The notes: generated by a model not told the origin, from the sequence alone. A stretch of 64,000 nt of DNA from Patescibacteria group bacterium (GCA_031082005.1 JAVHLR010000001.1:1059251-1123250); one strand, 5' to 3'; shown: positions 16,492-24,528, numbered from the stretch's first letter. Translations and numbers: made by a program.

Positions 16492-16563
16492 AAAAATGAT
16501 TAGCGCTATTTTAGCACAAATCCCATCCGAAATCTCTCTTTTGGTCGCGCCCCCCTGATTTCC

Positions 16564-17364
16564 TCAATCCAACCGCAAAGTCAGACACTTAATGCTTCCG
16601 CCGGACTTAAGATACTCCGACATATCCAATGTCACTATCTGATAGCCCATCTTTTCCAACGCAGCTTGCGCCTTCGGACAATTTTTATTCATGACGATCG
16701 TCGTGCCCACATTGATACAATTGCATACATACCTTTCTGCCTCGTCGATGTCAGCTTCGATTACACGCGGAAATTCTTTCTTTATCTTTTCCCGCGACTC
16801 TTCATCAAACGCTCCCGGGTAGTACAAGACCGTATCCCCTTCTTCGAAATACGCCAGACAAGTATCCAAATGATAAAATTTAGGATTGACCAGTCTGATG
16901 CGCAGGATATCGACTCCAAGCATCCGGCCTACCTCATAGGCCACGACTGGATCAGACCTGAACCCGTTAGCCACCAAAATCTTCCCGTGACGCAAAATCC
17001 TGTCGGCCTCTCCCTCAAAAGACATGCCCTCGGGCAAATCCAGGACTTCGTAACCGCGGTCAGCGAACCATCGCCTGAAAGCCGGCTCTTCGCCTTTCCT
17101 CTCATCGAACTTGAAACGCGATGGGATAAATTTCTTCCCCAAGACCAGACCGGCGTTCGCCGTAAAAACCATATCCGGCTGATCTGGCACCGGCTCGACC
17201 AACTCGACTTCCGCACCCAAATCAAGATACGTCTGACGCAACCGTTCCCATTGTTCCAACGCCAACTGCTTATCCGGACGGTTGTCCACATCCATCCACG
17301 GATTTATCTCATACACGACATCAAAATACGTCGGACGGCACATCAGAAGGTTCTCTTTTTTCAT
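16564..17364 (-). CDS. Dimethylargininase-like amidinohydrolase
   Basis: A 266-residue protein of the amidinotransferase/DDAH fold, which hydrolyses N-methylated arginines or related guanidines. Seen are the N-terminal MCRPTYFDV, the loop MVFTANAGLV, the catalytic His region FYHLDTCLAYF, and the C-terminal GGSIKCLTL holding the nucleophilic cysteine. The start at 17364 (MKKENLLMCRP) is preferred over an upstream extension because it begins at the conserved N-terminus. It could instead act on arginine or agmatine-like substrates. It is divergent from the metK leader, with which it shares a 60-base promoter gap. Confidence 0.85.
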   Translation of the reverse strand: MKKENLLMCRPTYFDVVYEINPWMDVDNRPDKQLALEQWERLRQTYLDLGAEVELVEPVPDQPDMVFTANAGLVLGKKFIPSRFKFDERKGEEPAFRRWFADRGYEVLDLPEGMSFEGEADRILRHGKILVANGFRSDPVVAYEVGRMLGVDILRIRLVNPKFYHLDTCLAYFEEGDTVLYYPGAFDEESREKIKKEFPRVIEADIDEAERYVCNCINVGTTIVMNKNCPKAQAALEKMGYQIVTLDMSEYLKSGGSIKCLTLRLD

Positions 17365-17425
17365 ATTGATAAAAAACTTTATAGCATACCGTGCACGATT
17401 CCCCAAAACTCTATCTATTTTTTCC

Positions 17426-17454
17426 TTGTCCGTAAAAATAATCCATGCTATCGT
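17426..17454 (+). promoter_or_regulatory. Promoter of the SAM riboswitch-metK transcript
   Basis: TTGTCC, a 17-base spacer and TATCGT. The predicted start near 17461 lies about 12 bases before the aptamer P1 stem. Confidence 0.6.
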
Positions 17455-17472
17455 TGTTTTTACAACTTAAGA

Positions 17473-17637
17473 GTTATCAAGAGTGCAGGAATCTCCGAAA
17501 TGTTCGGGGTGCGGGATCTGGCCCGCCACGACCTGCCGACAACCTAGTCCCCTTCGCATGAAGCTACGGGAATCAAGGTGCCACCTCCAGCCCAAATCCA
17601 ATCGAGTCCAACTCGACGGGTCGTTGGGAAAGATAAC
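17473..17637 (+). ncRNA. SAM riboswitch aptamer (SAM-I/SAM-IV clan)
   Basis: P1 is GTTATC (17473-17478) with GATAAC (17632-17637). The conserved TCAAGAG follows P1. P2 is GCAGG/CCTGC (17485-17489/17532-17536), with an inner GCGGG/CCCGC hairpin holding CTGGCCCG. GACAACC closes P2, then comes a P3 hairpin, the core AAGGTGCCACCTCC and a P4 region CCCAA/TTGGG ending in GGGAAAGATAAC. These invariant segments match the SAM-I/IV clan; the GAGTGCAGG...CCTGCCGACAACC wording leans to the SAM-IV-like variant. The position before metK and the terminator just downstream support a SAM-off switch. Confidence 0.85.
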
Positions 17638-17652
17638 CGATTAACAACGGCG

Positions 17653-17682
17653 CCTTTCACCAACGTGAGAGGTATTTTTATT
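17653..17682 (+). terminator. Riboswitch expression-platform terminator
   Basis: An 8-bp stem CCTTTCAC/GTGAGAGG with a 4-base loop, followed by TATTTTTATT. It is placed 15 bases after aptamer P1, as expected for attenuation when SAM is bound. Confidence 0.8.
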
Positions 17683-17709
17683 CATTTACTAATTCAATCA
17701 TTCAATCTT

Positions 17710-17806
17710 TGTGGCCGCTGAGCCATTTCGTGCAACGAGGACCTGTCCGAGATAGACTAAAACGAGCCCCGCAGCGCACGAAATGGCTCAGCGGCCACAC
17801 CCCCCC
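17710..17806. repeat. Two-copy inverted-repeat element with conserved loop, copy 2
   Basis: Perfect 24-bp arms (17710-17733 and 17776-17799) enclose a 42-base loop with the same core GATAGACTAAAACGAGCCCC as copy 1 at 11494. CGAGGA precedes the core and CAG follows it in both. The inner stem is TGT/GCA here and TGT/ACA in copy 1, a change that keeps pairing. Both copies are followed by ACA plus 7 C. This copy lies between the riboswitch terminator and the metK start, and its core reads with metK, the opposite of copy 1 and trmD. Confidence 0.85.
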
Positions 17807-17812
17807 ACTTCT

Positions 17813-18865
17813 ATGATCCTCCCCTCCAAGACCTACACGGTCGAAAGCGTAACCTCCGGTCATCCGGACAAAGTCTGCGACCAAATCTCTGATGCGATTC
17901 TGGATGCTTACCTGCACCAAGATCCAAAAAGCCGCGTAGCCGTCGAATCATTCGGCAGTCACGGCCTGCTCGTCCTCGGCGGAGAAGTCACAAGCGCGGG
18001 TCAAGTCGATGCCCAAGCAATCGCACGCCAAGTCTATTCCGAAATCGGCTATCCGGAAGACATAAAGATCATCACCCACATCGCCGCGCAATCGCCCGAC
18101 ATCGCTCAAGGCGTGGACACGGGCGGCGCCGGCGACCAAGGTATCATGTACGGTTATGCTACCGACGAAACGATCGAACTCCTGCCTCGCGCAATCGTCC
18201 AAGTCCACGCCTTAGCGCAAGGCCTCGAAACGTTACGGCGCAACAATACCCTCCATTGGCTCCGTCCTGACGGCAAAACCCAAGTGACGATCCACGACGG
18301 AAAATTGGAATCGGTTTTGGTCAGTTGCCAACACGCGCCTGAAATCACACAAGACGAAATCCATTCTTCCCTCATCGAAAAACTCATCGCGCCCATAATC
18401 GGAGATATCCAAGACATCGAAATCCTCACCAACCCAACAGGCTCATTCATCCCCGGTGGATTTGAAGCGGACGCCGGACTTACCGGAAGAAAGATCATGG
18501 TCGATACCTACTGCGGACTAGCACCGCACGGCGGCGGCGCCTTCTCCGGCAAGGATCCGACTAAAGTCGATCGTTCAGCCGCTTACATGGCACGTTTCGC
18601 GGCAAAAAACATCGTCGCCAATGGACTAGCTAAATCATGTCTCGTGTCCGTCGCATATGCCATCGGCCGCTCTGAACCATTGATGGTACAAGCCGTTGAT
18701 CAAGACGGAAAAGAAATCAGCCGAGATGTCTTGGCGCATTTCGATTTCCGTCCGGCTGCCATAATCGAAAGGTTGGACTTACGCCGGCCCATCTACCGCC
18801 AAACCGCAGCTTACGGCCATTTCGGCAAAGCGAACTTGCCTTGGGAACAAGTCGTGGCGCTATAA
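17813..18865 (+). CDS. metK: S-adenosylmethionine synthetase
   Basis: Makes SAM from methionine and ATP. It has 350 residues, somewhat short for the family (380-400) but with all key motifs: [12 protein letters not shown] near the N-terminus, [13 protein letters not shown] (methionine/ATP loop), [16 protein letters not shown] (phosphate loop) and [12 protein letters not shown]. The ATG at 17813 follows the C-run of the repeat element and has no Shine-Dalgarno. It is controlled by the SAM riboswitch upstream. Its 3' end overlaps convergent tdk by 6 bases. Confidence 0.97.
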   Translation: MILPSKTYTVESVTSGHPDKVCDQISDAILDAYLHQDPKSRVAVESFGSHGLLVLGGEVTSAGQVDAQAIARQVYSEIGYPEDIKIITHIAAQSPDIAQGVDTGGAGDQGIMYGYATDETIELLPRAIVQVHALAQGLETLRRNNTLHWLRPDGKTQVTIHDGKLESVLVSCQHAPEITQDEIHSSLIEKLIAPIIGDIQDIEILTNPTGSFIPGGFEADAGLTGRKIMVDTYCGLAPHGGGAFSGKDPTKVDRSAAYMARFAAKNIVANGLAKSCLVSVAYAIGRSEPLMVQAVDQDGKEISRDVLAHFDFRPAAIIERLDLRRPIYRQTAAYGHFGKANLPWEQVVAL

Positions 18866-19402
18866 AGCCTCGTGGCAATCGCGACAACGCGCTTCATACT
18901 CTTTATCGCCTCCGACCAGGACACGCTCGCCGCTCTGCACCAGACGTTGTGACCGCGTCGCTACACCTCCGCAACGCATACATACGGCAGTCAACTTCGT
19001 GACCTTATCGGCAAGTGCCATCAGCCTTGCAATCGTCTCGAAAGGAACACCGCGAAAATCCGTATCCAACCCCGCCACCAACACACGCGCCCCGCGATCG
19101 ACCAAAGTATTCACGATTCGGATCAAGTCTTCGGAAAAAAACTGCCCTTCATCGAAAGCTACAACTTGTATACTGTCGTTCCAGCAACTCAAGATTTCTT
19201 CGATATCAGAGATGGCAATCGCGGTATAGCTCTTTCCGTCGCGTGATGCGATGACGGCAGCATCCGTCCGCTTATCGACAGCTGGTTTGAACACCATGAC
19301 TTCACGCTTAGCGATGACCTCGCGCTTGATGCGCCTGATCAATTCCTCGCTTTTTCCGCACGACATGCATCCCGCGATGACTTCTAGGCTTCCTTTCGGC
19401 AT
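18860..19402 (-). CDS. tdk: Thymidine kinase
   Basis: Salvage enzyme phosphorylating thymidine. The 180 residues carry the P-loop GCMSCGKS (about 11-18), the DEGQFF catalytic motif (about 85), a lasso region, and two zinc-binding CxxC pairs (CMRC, CRDC). Nucleotide salvage fits a host-dependent lifestyle. A -10 box lies 8 bases before the ATG, so the mRNA is probably leaderless. It overlaps the metK 3' end tail to tail. Confidence 0.96.
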   Translation of the reverse strand: MPKGSLEVIAGCMSCGKSEELIRRIKREVIAKREVMVFKPAVDKRTDAAVIASRDGKSYTAIAISDIEEILSCWNDSIQVVAFDEGQFFSEDLIRIVNTLVDRGARVLVAGLDTDFRGVPFETIARLMALADKVTKLTAVCMRCGGVATRSQRLVQSGERVLVGGDKEYEARCRDCHEAL

Positions 19403-19410
19403 ATTGAAGG

Positions 19411-19439
19411 ATGATAAAATCCGGGATTGATTTGCGCAA
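19411..19439 (-). promoter_or_regulatory. tdk promoter, leaderless
   Basis: TTGCGC, a 17-base spacer and TATCAT, then 8 bases to the ATG. No ribosome site is present. Confidence 0.6.
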
Positions 19440-19440
19440 A

Positions 19441-19478
19441 CTTAAAGCCGTCCCAGTACCTGCCCGGAACGGCTTAAG
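19441..19478. terminator. Hairpin after the 19493-20581 gene
   Basis: CTTAAAGCCGT pairs with ACGGCTTAAG around a loop of about 18 bases. T-runs on both sides are short, so it is a weaker terminator candidate, lying in the gap between the unknown gene and tdk. Confidence 0.55.
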
Positions 19479-19492
19479 AAAAGCACATCGTT

Positions 19493-20581
19493 TCATGTGT
19501 AAGAAAGAACTGCCTTGTTGGCCCTGAAAGCTATCGCAATCGTACTGATCCGCCCCTCGCGCAGCGCTCTCCTCCAAGGCGCCCAGCTGGATCCGTCGGC
19601 GATTTCCAAAATCGCCTTGGCCGTCATCGGGGTGACGAGCGTCAGCAGCTTCCCGGCCGCTTCGCCTGCCTTGAGCATTTCGCTCCACCAACGTCGCGCG
19701 GAGGTTGGAATATCATCCTCAACTCTGCGCCACTCAATCTGCGGCACCGGTGGCAAATCACGAACTCTGACCCCTTTTCGTTCGCGTGTCGAAGCCGGCG
19801 CATCATCATCCGTAGAATCTTCTTCGAGCGCTGGATCCGAAATCGGCGCCTGCGACAGCCTCAATAGCAACTTCCGGCTGAAAGCATCCGACGTCTCGAC
19901 GAAGACCTGCGAACCCTCCTCGGCCAGTTTCCTGACCTCGGATGCGACCTTTCGCAGCTCTTCTCGCTCCGCCTTTTCTGGCAGGATGAACACCGTCCAG
20001 ACGGCTCCATCTTTGCCTTGCCAACGCGGCAACGGCGGCGCCTCTCGCCGGAAGTTCTCCTTGCGCGGCACACGGTGGACGCCGCTGTCTCGGTTGAGAC
20101 TACGTCTGCTTCCGCGGCAGTGTCCCAACAAGCTGGGAGCCTGCCGCTCCGTCTTCGTGACTTCAGGCATGAGTTCACGAAGCGTTTCGAGCTGGTTGGA
20201 ATCCGGCAGCACGACCGTCATAAGCACGTTATGCTCGATGACGAACGCGGCATATCCAGTCCAGAAGTACTGGCTGTCACGCCGCTTGGAGCGGCTAAAG
20301 CGATTACTTCCTTCGCCTTCTCGGTCAACCGCAGGACCACGCCGCGTTCCGATTCTCCCCTCCCTGTCGGGATGGATGAAGATCCGTCGCGCAAGCGTGC
20401 TCATCGGTACTGCCCGCTCCAGTTCATTGCCCAAAAACTCGGTCGCCTCCTGCCTGGAACAGTCCAGGACTTGTTTGATTTCGTCTGGCGAAGCCCCCTC
20501 GCATCTTACGAGGTACCTCGCGATGGCATGATCGACCACCACCAAGCGGTCAACCACTCGTGCCAAACTCATCGCCTTCAT
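19493..20581 (-). CDS. Large unknown protein, possible N-terminal winged helix
   Basis: A 362-residue soluble protein I do not recognise. Residues 1-80 look like a helix-turn-helix or winged-helix fold (LARVVDRLVVVDHAIARYL, then PDEIKQVLDCSRQEATEFLGNEL). A middle region carries VLMTVVLPDSNQLETLRELMPE, and the C-terminal part reads VWTVFILPEKAEREELRK. The ATG at 20581 has AGGAG 7 bases upstream and lies 52 bases after a near-perfect promoter. Upstream in-frame codons fall inside the promoter and are excluded. It may be a regulator or defence-type protein, but nothing in the sequence proves this. Confidence 0.65.
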   Translation of the reverse strand: MKAMSLARVVDRLVVVDHAIARYLVRCEGASPDEIKQVLDCSRQEATEFLGNELERAVPMSTLARRIFIHPDREGRIGTRRGPAVDREGEGSNRFSRSKRRDSQYFWTGYAAFVIEHNVLMTVVLPDSNQLETLRELMPEVTKTERQAPSLLGHCRGSRRSLNRDSGVHRVPRKENFRREAPPLPRWQGKDGAVWTVFILPEKAEREELRKVASEVRKLAEEGSQVFVETSDAFSRKLLLRLSQAPISDPALEEDSTDDDAPASTRERKGVRVRDLPPVPQIEWRRVEDDIPTSARRWWSEMLKAGEAAGKLLTLVTPMTAKAILEIADGSSWAPWRRALREGRISTIAIAFRANKAVLSYT

Positions 20582-20633
20582 GGGATTACTCCTGTGAAAG
20601 GGCATGCCAAGCCCCGTTGCTTGACGATGAGGT

Positions 20634-20662
20634 AACATACTGCATTTTACCTCTTTTGTCAA
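20634..20662 (-). promoter_or_regulatory. Strong sigma-70 promoter
   Basis: TTGACA, a 17-base spacer and TATGTT. It also fixes the start of the downstream gene at 20581 or later. Confidence 0.85.
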
Positions 20663-20775
20663 GACTAGGAGGCTTAAAATACGTAAAAAAACGCCAAATA
20701 AGAGAAAGGCGCACCCCTTGGTACGCCTCGAAGAAAGAACGTCACGAATCCGCGCGGCGAATTGTGGCAATTGGG

Positions 20776-21732
20776 CTAGAGAAGCATGGGAGCTATGCCC
20801 AGATACGGCGCTCTCATGTCATCCGCATATAGGGTGAATTCCAGGCCCGTCTGGTTGAAATCGATACACGCATGACCTTCGGAGCCGACTGCGGTATACG
20901 TCCTGACCGCTTGGTCGTGTGTGTCATGCACATCACCCGCATAGACAGCCGACGCAAGCGCGAACATCAGGTCTGTCGCGTCTCCAATGGCGAAGAACGT
21001 CGGTTCGATCTCCAGATATTCGGCCAGCTGCCGCATCACCACAAGCTGCTCGGGCTCGGACTTCTTGAGGCTCGGAAAGAATGCTCGCGGCATGTGCAGG
21101 CACCAATAGCCATCAAGCACACCCAAATCGTCATCGAATGGCGCATTCGTGGGCAGCTGCGGATAAAACTCATGCTGCCGCAGCATCAAATCCGGGAAAC
21201 GGATGTCCACCGGAAGCTTCTTCAGGTCACGCCACGAGATATCGTTTGGTATCCAGCGCAGCAATCCTTTGCCGTGGTAACCAACGCGCCTCGCCATCTC
21301 CTGATAGACCAAAATCTCCATCTCGGAAAACGGCACGGGGCAGACATTCACGCAAACCTCACGCCCCAAGGAAGAACACAGGCGCGCCGTCAGTTCGAGC
21401 GCCTCCTGCGCCATATCTTTGATGAGCTGGCTCTTGGCTTCAACGTGGCCGATGGCCAAGCGCTCTTTGACGAGCTTGTAGTGCGCCAACAGAGCGCCCT
21501 TGATGCTGTGAGCGTTCAGCTCGGACTTCACGCCATTCAAAGGCTGCGGGCTAAAACCGGATTCAGGTTCCTGGATACTTCCGTTGTTTTTTGACCACAG
21601 GAGCCTCGAATCGTTCACGACAATCGACCGCGCACCATTCGCTTCCGACGTGCCAGCAAACGGGGCCGGCGCAGTTTCGCTCACCAAGACGTCAGACGGA
21701 CCGAGAGCCTCGGCGTCTTTCTGATCAGCCAC
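20776..21732 (-). CDS. Unknown protein, 318 residues
   Basis: A soluble protein without a recognised family. The first 60 residues are Ala/Ser/Glu-rich and look disordered; residues 75-120 are helical (LLAHYKLVKERLAIGHVEAK). A region with CVNVCPVPFSEMEILVYQEMARRVGYHG and later FDDDLGVLDGYWCLHMPRAFFPSL follows. The start is GTG at 21732 with GGAGG 6 bases before it. It has its own strong promoter, whose -35 box lies in the T-tract of the tsf terminator. Expression style matches the neighbouring unknown gene at 19493. Confidence 0.68.
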   Translation of the reverse strand: MADQKDAEALGPSDVLVSETAPAPFAGTSEANGARSIVVNDSRLLWSKNNGSIQEPESGFSPQPLNGVKSELNAHSIKGALLAHYKLVKERLAIGHVEAKSQLIKDMAQEALELTARLCSSLGREVCVNVCPVPFSEMEILVYQEMARRVGYHGKGLLRWIPNDISWRDLKKLPVDIRFPDLMLRQHEFYPQLPTNAPFDDDLGVLDGYWCLHMPRAFFPSLKKSEPEQLVVMRQLAEYLEIEPTFFAIGDATDLMFALASAVYAGDVHDTHDQAVRTYTAVGSEGHACIDFNQTGLEFTLYADDMRAPYLGIAPMLL

Positions 21733-21767
21733 GGTTCACCTCCTCAAACTGCAAAGAACATCAAAAA

Positions 21768-21796
21768 ACGTTAAGCTTTATCCTCGTCTCTGTCAA
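21768..21796 (-). promoter_or_regulatory. Promoter next to the tsf terminator
   Basis: TTGACA, a 17-base spacer and TAACGT. The hexamer begins within the bases following the tsf terminator stem. Confidence 0.7.
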
Positions 21797-21827
21797 GACA
21801 AAACCACCCCGGTCGGTACCGGGGCGG
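21797..21827 (-). terminator. Intrinsic terminator of tsf
   Basis: CCCCGGT/ACCGGGG with a 4-base loop, extended by flanking GC pairs, then GGTTTTGTC on the minus strand. Confidence 0.75.
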
Positions 21828-21848
21828 TCATCATTTATCTGCAATTTT

Positions 21849-22457
21849 TCAGCAAGTCTTCGGTCCCTGCGTCATCTCATAACGCACGAAACGCGATATG
21901 ACTACCTTCTCGCCGGTCTTGGCGATAAGCTCGGTCAACATCTGCTCGATGGTTTTCTCTTCAGCTTTGAAGAAGGCTTGCTTCGTGAGACACACATCGG
22001 CGAACCACTTATTGATCTTACCTTCGACGATCTTAGCTTTGATATCATCCGGTTTATTCTCGCTCGCCATCTGTTCCGTGAAGAAAGTACGTTGCTTCTC
22101 CACCTCTTCCGCCGGCACCGTCTCTGGCGAAACGTATTCCGGGTTCATCGCCGCAACTTGCATCGCCATATCATTGGCGAAATTCACGAAATCTTCGTTG
22201 CGCGCGACGAAATCAGTCTCGCACTGGATCTCTACGATGGTTGCCAAGCGGCGGTTGTGGTGCAGATACGTGGCAAGGATACCTTCCGAAGCCGTACGCT
22301 CCGCCGATTTCTTGGCGGCCTTAGCCGCACCTTTCTTACGCAGGATCTCGATCGCTTTTTCCATGTCGCCGTTAGCTTCCTCCAAAGCGACCTTACAATC
22401 AACCATTCCGGCCCCTGTTCGGCCTCGCAACTCCATGACTTGTTTTGCGTCTGCCAT
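21849..22457 (-). CDS. tsf: Elongation factor Ts
   Basis: Guanine-nucleotide exchange factor for EF-Tu. The protein has 202 residues, the short form lacking most of the dimerisation module found in E. coli (283). Seen are the N-terminal UBA-like domain (VMELRGRTGAGMVDCKVALEEANGDMEKAIEILR, in pieces) and the core ETDFVARNEDF motif that contacts EF-Tu. The start is the ATG at 22457, not an upstream extension of the frame. It follows rpsB, the classic order, after a hairpin-bearing gap. Confidence 0.97.
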   Translation of the reverse strand: MADAKQVMELRGRTGAGMVDCKVALEEANGDMEKAIEILRKKGAAKAAKKSAERTASEGILATYLHHNRRLATIVEIQCETDFVARNEDFVNFANDMAMQVAAMNPEYVSPETVPAEEVEKQRTFFTEQMASENKPDDIKAKIVEGKINKWFADVCLTKQAFFKAEEKTIEQMLTELIAKTGEKVVISRFVRYEMTQGPKTC

Positions 22458-22507
22458 ATTGTTCTTTGTGTTTGTCCTGACGAACCGACTGATCGATTGT
22501 CGTCGGG

Positions 22508-22529
22508 ATGCCGACAAAAGTGTCGGCAT
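22508..22529 (-). promoter_or_regulatory. Hairpin in the rpsB-tsf gap
   Basis: ATGCCGACA/TGTCGGCAT, 9 bp with an AAAG loop, and no T-run. It may set the rpsB:tsf ratio by partial attenuation or mRNA processing; this is inference. Confidence 0.55.
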
Positions 22530-22570
22530 AGGCTGTAGGCAGTTGCCCACGCCAAAAGTACGTTAAATTC

Positions 22571-23329
22571 TTAGAAACTTGATTTTGTAGATTCGCTCTT
22601 CGGCTGGACCAAAGCCCCGCCCAAACGAGCACGACCCTTCTCCCATTCGTCGTGACCTTCCTTGCAAGCCGCAGCCACCATCTTGGTGATGAGCTCGATG
22701 GACTTCACGGCATCATCGTTAGCCGGAATCGGATAATCCAGGTTAAGCGGATTGACGTTCGAATCGCACATGGCGACAATCTTGACGCCGCGACGCTTGG
22801 CTTCGTCCAGTGCTGTCTTGTCTTTGCGCACATCTTGGATAAAGACAGCCTCCGGGATGCGAGCCATGTCCTGCATGCCGCCCAAGCTCTCTTCGAGCTT
22901 CTCGATCTTCTCGCCGAATTTGACCTGCTCGAACTTGGTGTACTTCACCAATTCGCCCTTCTCCTGTTTGCGTTTCAGATCTTTGAACATGCGGATACGC
23001 TGGGCAATGACCGAAAAATTGGTCAAAGTCCCGCCCAACCAACGCTTGTCGACGAAAGGCATACCGCAAGACGTCGCCGCATCACGGACAATGCCCGCAG
23101 CTTGGCGCTTCGTACCGACGAACAGCACGATACCGCCACGTTGTGTGACTGATTTTACGAACGCCAGGGCCTTTTCCAGCTCTTTGCGTGTTTCTTCCAG
23201 GTTGATCACATGGATCCCCTGGCGGCTCCCGAAGAGGAATTTCTTCATCTTAGGATGCCACTTGGATGTTTGGTGCCCGAAATGGACACCGGCTTGAAGA
23301 AGCTCTTCAAGTTCAGGAAGTTTGGACAT
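22571..23329 (-). CDS. rpsB: 30S ribosomal protein S2
   Basis: Full-length S2, 252 residues. Seen are LLQAGVHFGHQTSKWHPKM at the N-terminus, FVGTKRQA, FVDKRWLGGTLTNF, the coiled-coil region (EKGELVKYTKFEQVKFGEKIEKLEESLGGM, in pieces), PEAVFIQDV and the SNVNPLNLDYPIPANDDA motif. The ATG at 23329 has no Shine-Dalgarno. The leader contains a long conserved-looking hairpin that could be an S2-responsive site. Confidence 0.97.
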   Translation of the reverse strand: MSKLPELEELLQAGVHFGHQTSKWHPKMKKFLFGSRQGIHVINLEETRKELEKALAFVKSVTQRGGIVLFVGTKRQAAGIVRDAATSCGMPFVDKRWLGGTLTNFSVIAQRIRMFKDLKRKQEKGELVKYTKFEQVKFGEKIEKLEESLGGMQDMARIPEAVFIQDVRKDKTALDEAKRRGVKIVAMCDSNVNPLNLDYPIPANDDAVKSIELITKMVAAACKEGHDEWEKGRARLGGALVQPKSESTKSSF

Positions 23330-23354
23330 AATTGTCTATTTGCCTTAAGCCTCT

Positions 23355-23418
23355 CCGCAAATTTTCGGAATCCACCGAACGGTACCGATGGACAGGCCTC
23401 CGAAAATCTTGGCTGCGG
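23355..23418 (-). promoter_or_regulatory. rpsB leader hairpin
   Basis: Nested stems in the 130-base leader: outer CCGCA/TGCGG (23355-23359/23414-23418) and inner ATTTTCGGA/TCCGAAAAT (23361-23369/23399-23407), capped by TCCACCGAACGG/CCGATGGA-like pairing. S2 autoregulation through an rpsB leader is known in other bacteria; here it is inferred from structure and position only. Confidence 0.55.
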
Positions 23419-23460
23419 ATGAGAGATGAATAAGTTATGAAACCCGTTTAGGGTGGGCTA

Positions 23461-23489
23461 AATTTAGCAGAAAGCCTTTAAAATGGCAA
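23461..23489 (-). promoter_or_regulatory. rpsB promoter
   Basis: TTGCCA, a 17-base spacer and TAAATT. The -10 box is part of the 10-base palindrome CTAAATTTAG. Confidence 0.65.
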
Positions 23490-23516
23490 GACCCCGTACC
23501 AGAATGGCACAGGGTC
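23490..23516 (-). terminator. Terminator-like hairpin after the 23540 lipoprotein
   Basis: GACCC-GT-CCA pairs with TGG-AC-GGGTC with two mismatches and a short loop. On the minus strand it is followed by TTGCCATTTTAA, which is also the rpsB -35 region. Confidence 0.6.
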
Positions 23517-23539
23517 CTGAAGGAAGGTGTCCAGCCCGG

Positions 23540-24460
23540 CTACTGGACGTCGAAATAGAGGTTCAACCGGTTGGGAGGCGTGAAGTTGGGGATGAAGTCG
23601 AGCACACCATCCGGCGTGCTGTTCAGCATCTTCCCAACCACCACGCCGTTGTGGTAGATGTAGGCCTCGCCGCTGCAGGCCACGGTGTCGCAGCCCTGCG
23701 TGCCAGCCATCAACCCGTCGTTAGGATTGGGGTGCAGAGCGGCGATGAACTGCACCCGCGTATCGGAATCGAGAGCGCCAAGCGGACACAGCACGTAATC
23801 GAGCAGATTGCTCGGCGAGATGCACTTGGTGTTCGCCTCGCCGTTCATCGGGTCGTTCCAGTAGCTCTCGATGCTCTGCCCCGGCGGAACGATTCCACCG
23901 GACAGCCCGACGAACCCTTGCGGAGTTCCCGAATGCTCGAGCACGTAGCAGACCCACCACCCCGTCGGCGGGATGATGTCGCAAGGCGGAAGCGGACCCG
24001 TGTCGAGCGGCGCGTCAGTCGCGTCCTGTCCTGCCTCGTGGACGTCAGTAACGACATCTGCTTCGGCTTCGCCGTCGTCCGCAGCGTCCAATCCGACATC
24101 TGCCTCTTCAGGCGAATCGACCGCGACATCCTCTGCCGCATCAGCCTCTGGCTCTTCAGCCGCATCCACCGGTGCATCGACGCTCGCCTCTTCGGCCGCA
24201 TCAACCTCCGCTTCATCGGCGGAATCTTCTGCAGCCTCGAGCAACGCATCGTTCGCCGCGTCGACATCTTCACCGGATTCAGAGGAAGCCTCGACCTTCT
24301 GTTCGTCTCCAGTCTCAACCGCAGCCTCTCCGCTGTCCGGTGAACTGTCGAGTCCGGGCTGCGCGTCGGCCTGCTCAGATGAGCCGACCGTGAATTCCTC
24401 ACCGAAACATGCTGCCAGCGACAAGCTGGCAACCACCGCCAGCAATAGCTTCTTCATCAT
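23540..24460 (-). CDS. Acidic lipoprotein A
   Basis: A 306-residue lipoprotein. The signal peptide ends in the lipobox SLAAC. It is followed by about 130 residues almost entirely Ala, Glu, Asp, Ser and Val (for example DAAEEASVDAPVDAAEE), a flexible acidic stalk. The C-terminal 150 residues are a folded cysteine-containing domain (CDIIPPTGWWVCYVLEH, CDTVACSGEAYIYHNG). The start at 24460 has GGAGG and the same ATTGCG spacer as lipoprotein B upstream. It is probably co-transcribed with lipoprotein B. Such DA-rich stalks recall myxobacterial lipoproteins, which may hint at transfer. Confidence 0.78.
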   Translation of the reverse strand: MMKKLLLAVVASLSLAACFGEEFTVGSSEQADAQPGLDSSPDSGEAAVETGDEQKVEASSESGEDVDAANDALLEAAEDSADEAEVDAAEEASVDAPVDAAEEPEADAAEDVAVDSPEEADVGLDAADDGEAEADVVTDVHEAGQDATDAPLDTGPLPPCDIIPPTGWWVCYVLEHSGTPQGFVGLSGGIVPPGQSIESYWNDPMNGEANTKCISPSNLLDYVLCPLGALDSDTRVQFIAALHPNPNDGLMAGTQGCDTVACSGEAYIYHNGVVVGKMLNSTPDGVLDFIPNFTPPNRLNLYFDVQ

Positions 24461-24482
24461 CGCAATCCTCCCAGATGCTATG

Positions 24483-24518
24483 GCGCCCCCGGCCGTGTTT
24501 CCACGACGCGGGGGCGCA
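24483..24518 (-). promoter_or_regulatory. GC-rich hairpin between lipoproteins B and A
   Basis: GCGCCCCCG pairs with CGGGGGCGC, with an inner CGTG/CACG. There is no T-run. It lies in the 68-base gap of a probable operon and may protect or tune the downstream mRNA. Confidence 0.5.
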
Positions 24519-24528
24519 AGTTGAACGA

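Noticed and set aside
11494-17806. Integron attC sites as an explanation of the two hairpin elements.
   Set aside because: The conserved R'/R'' core boxes are missing, the most conserved part is the loop rather than the ends, and no integrase or cassette array is nearby.
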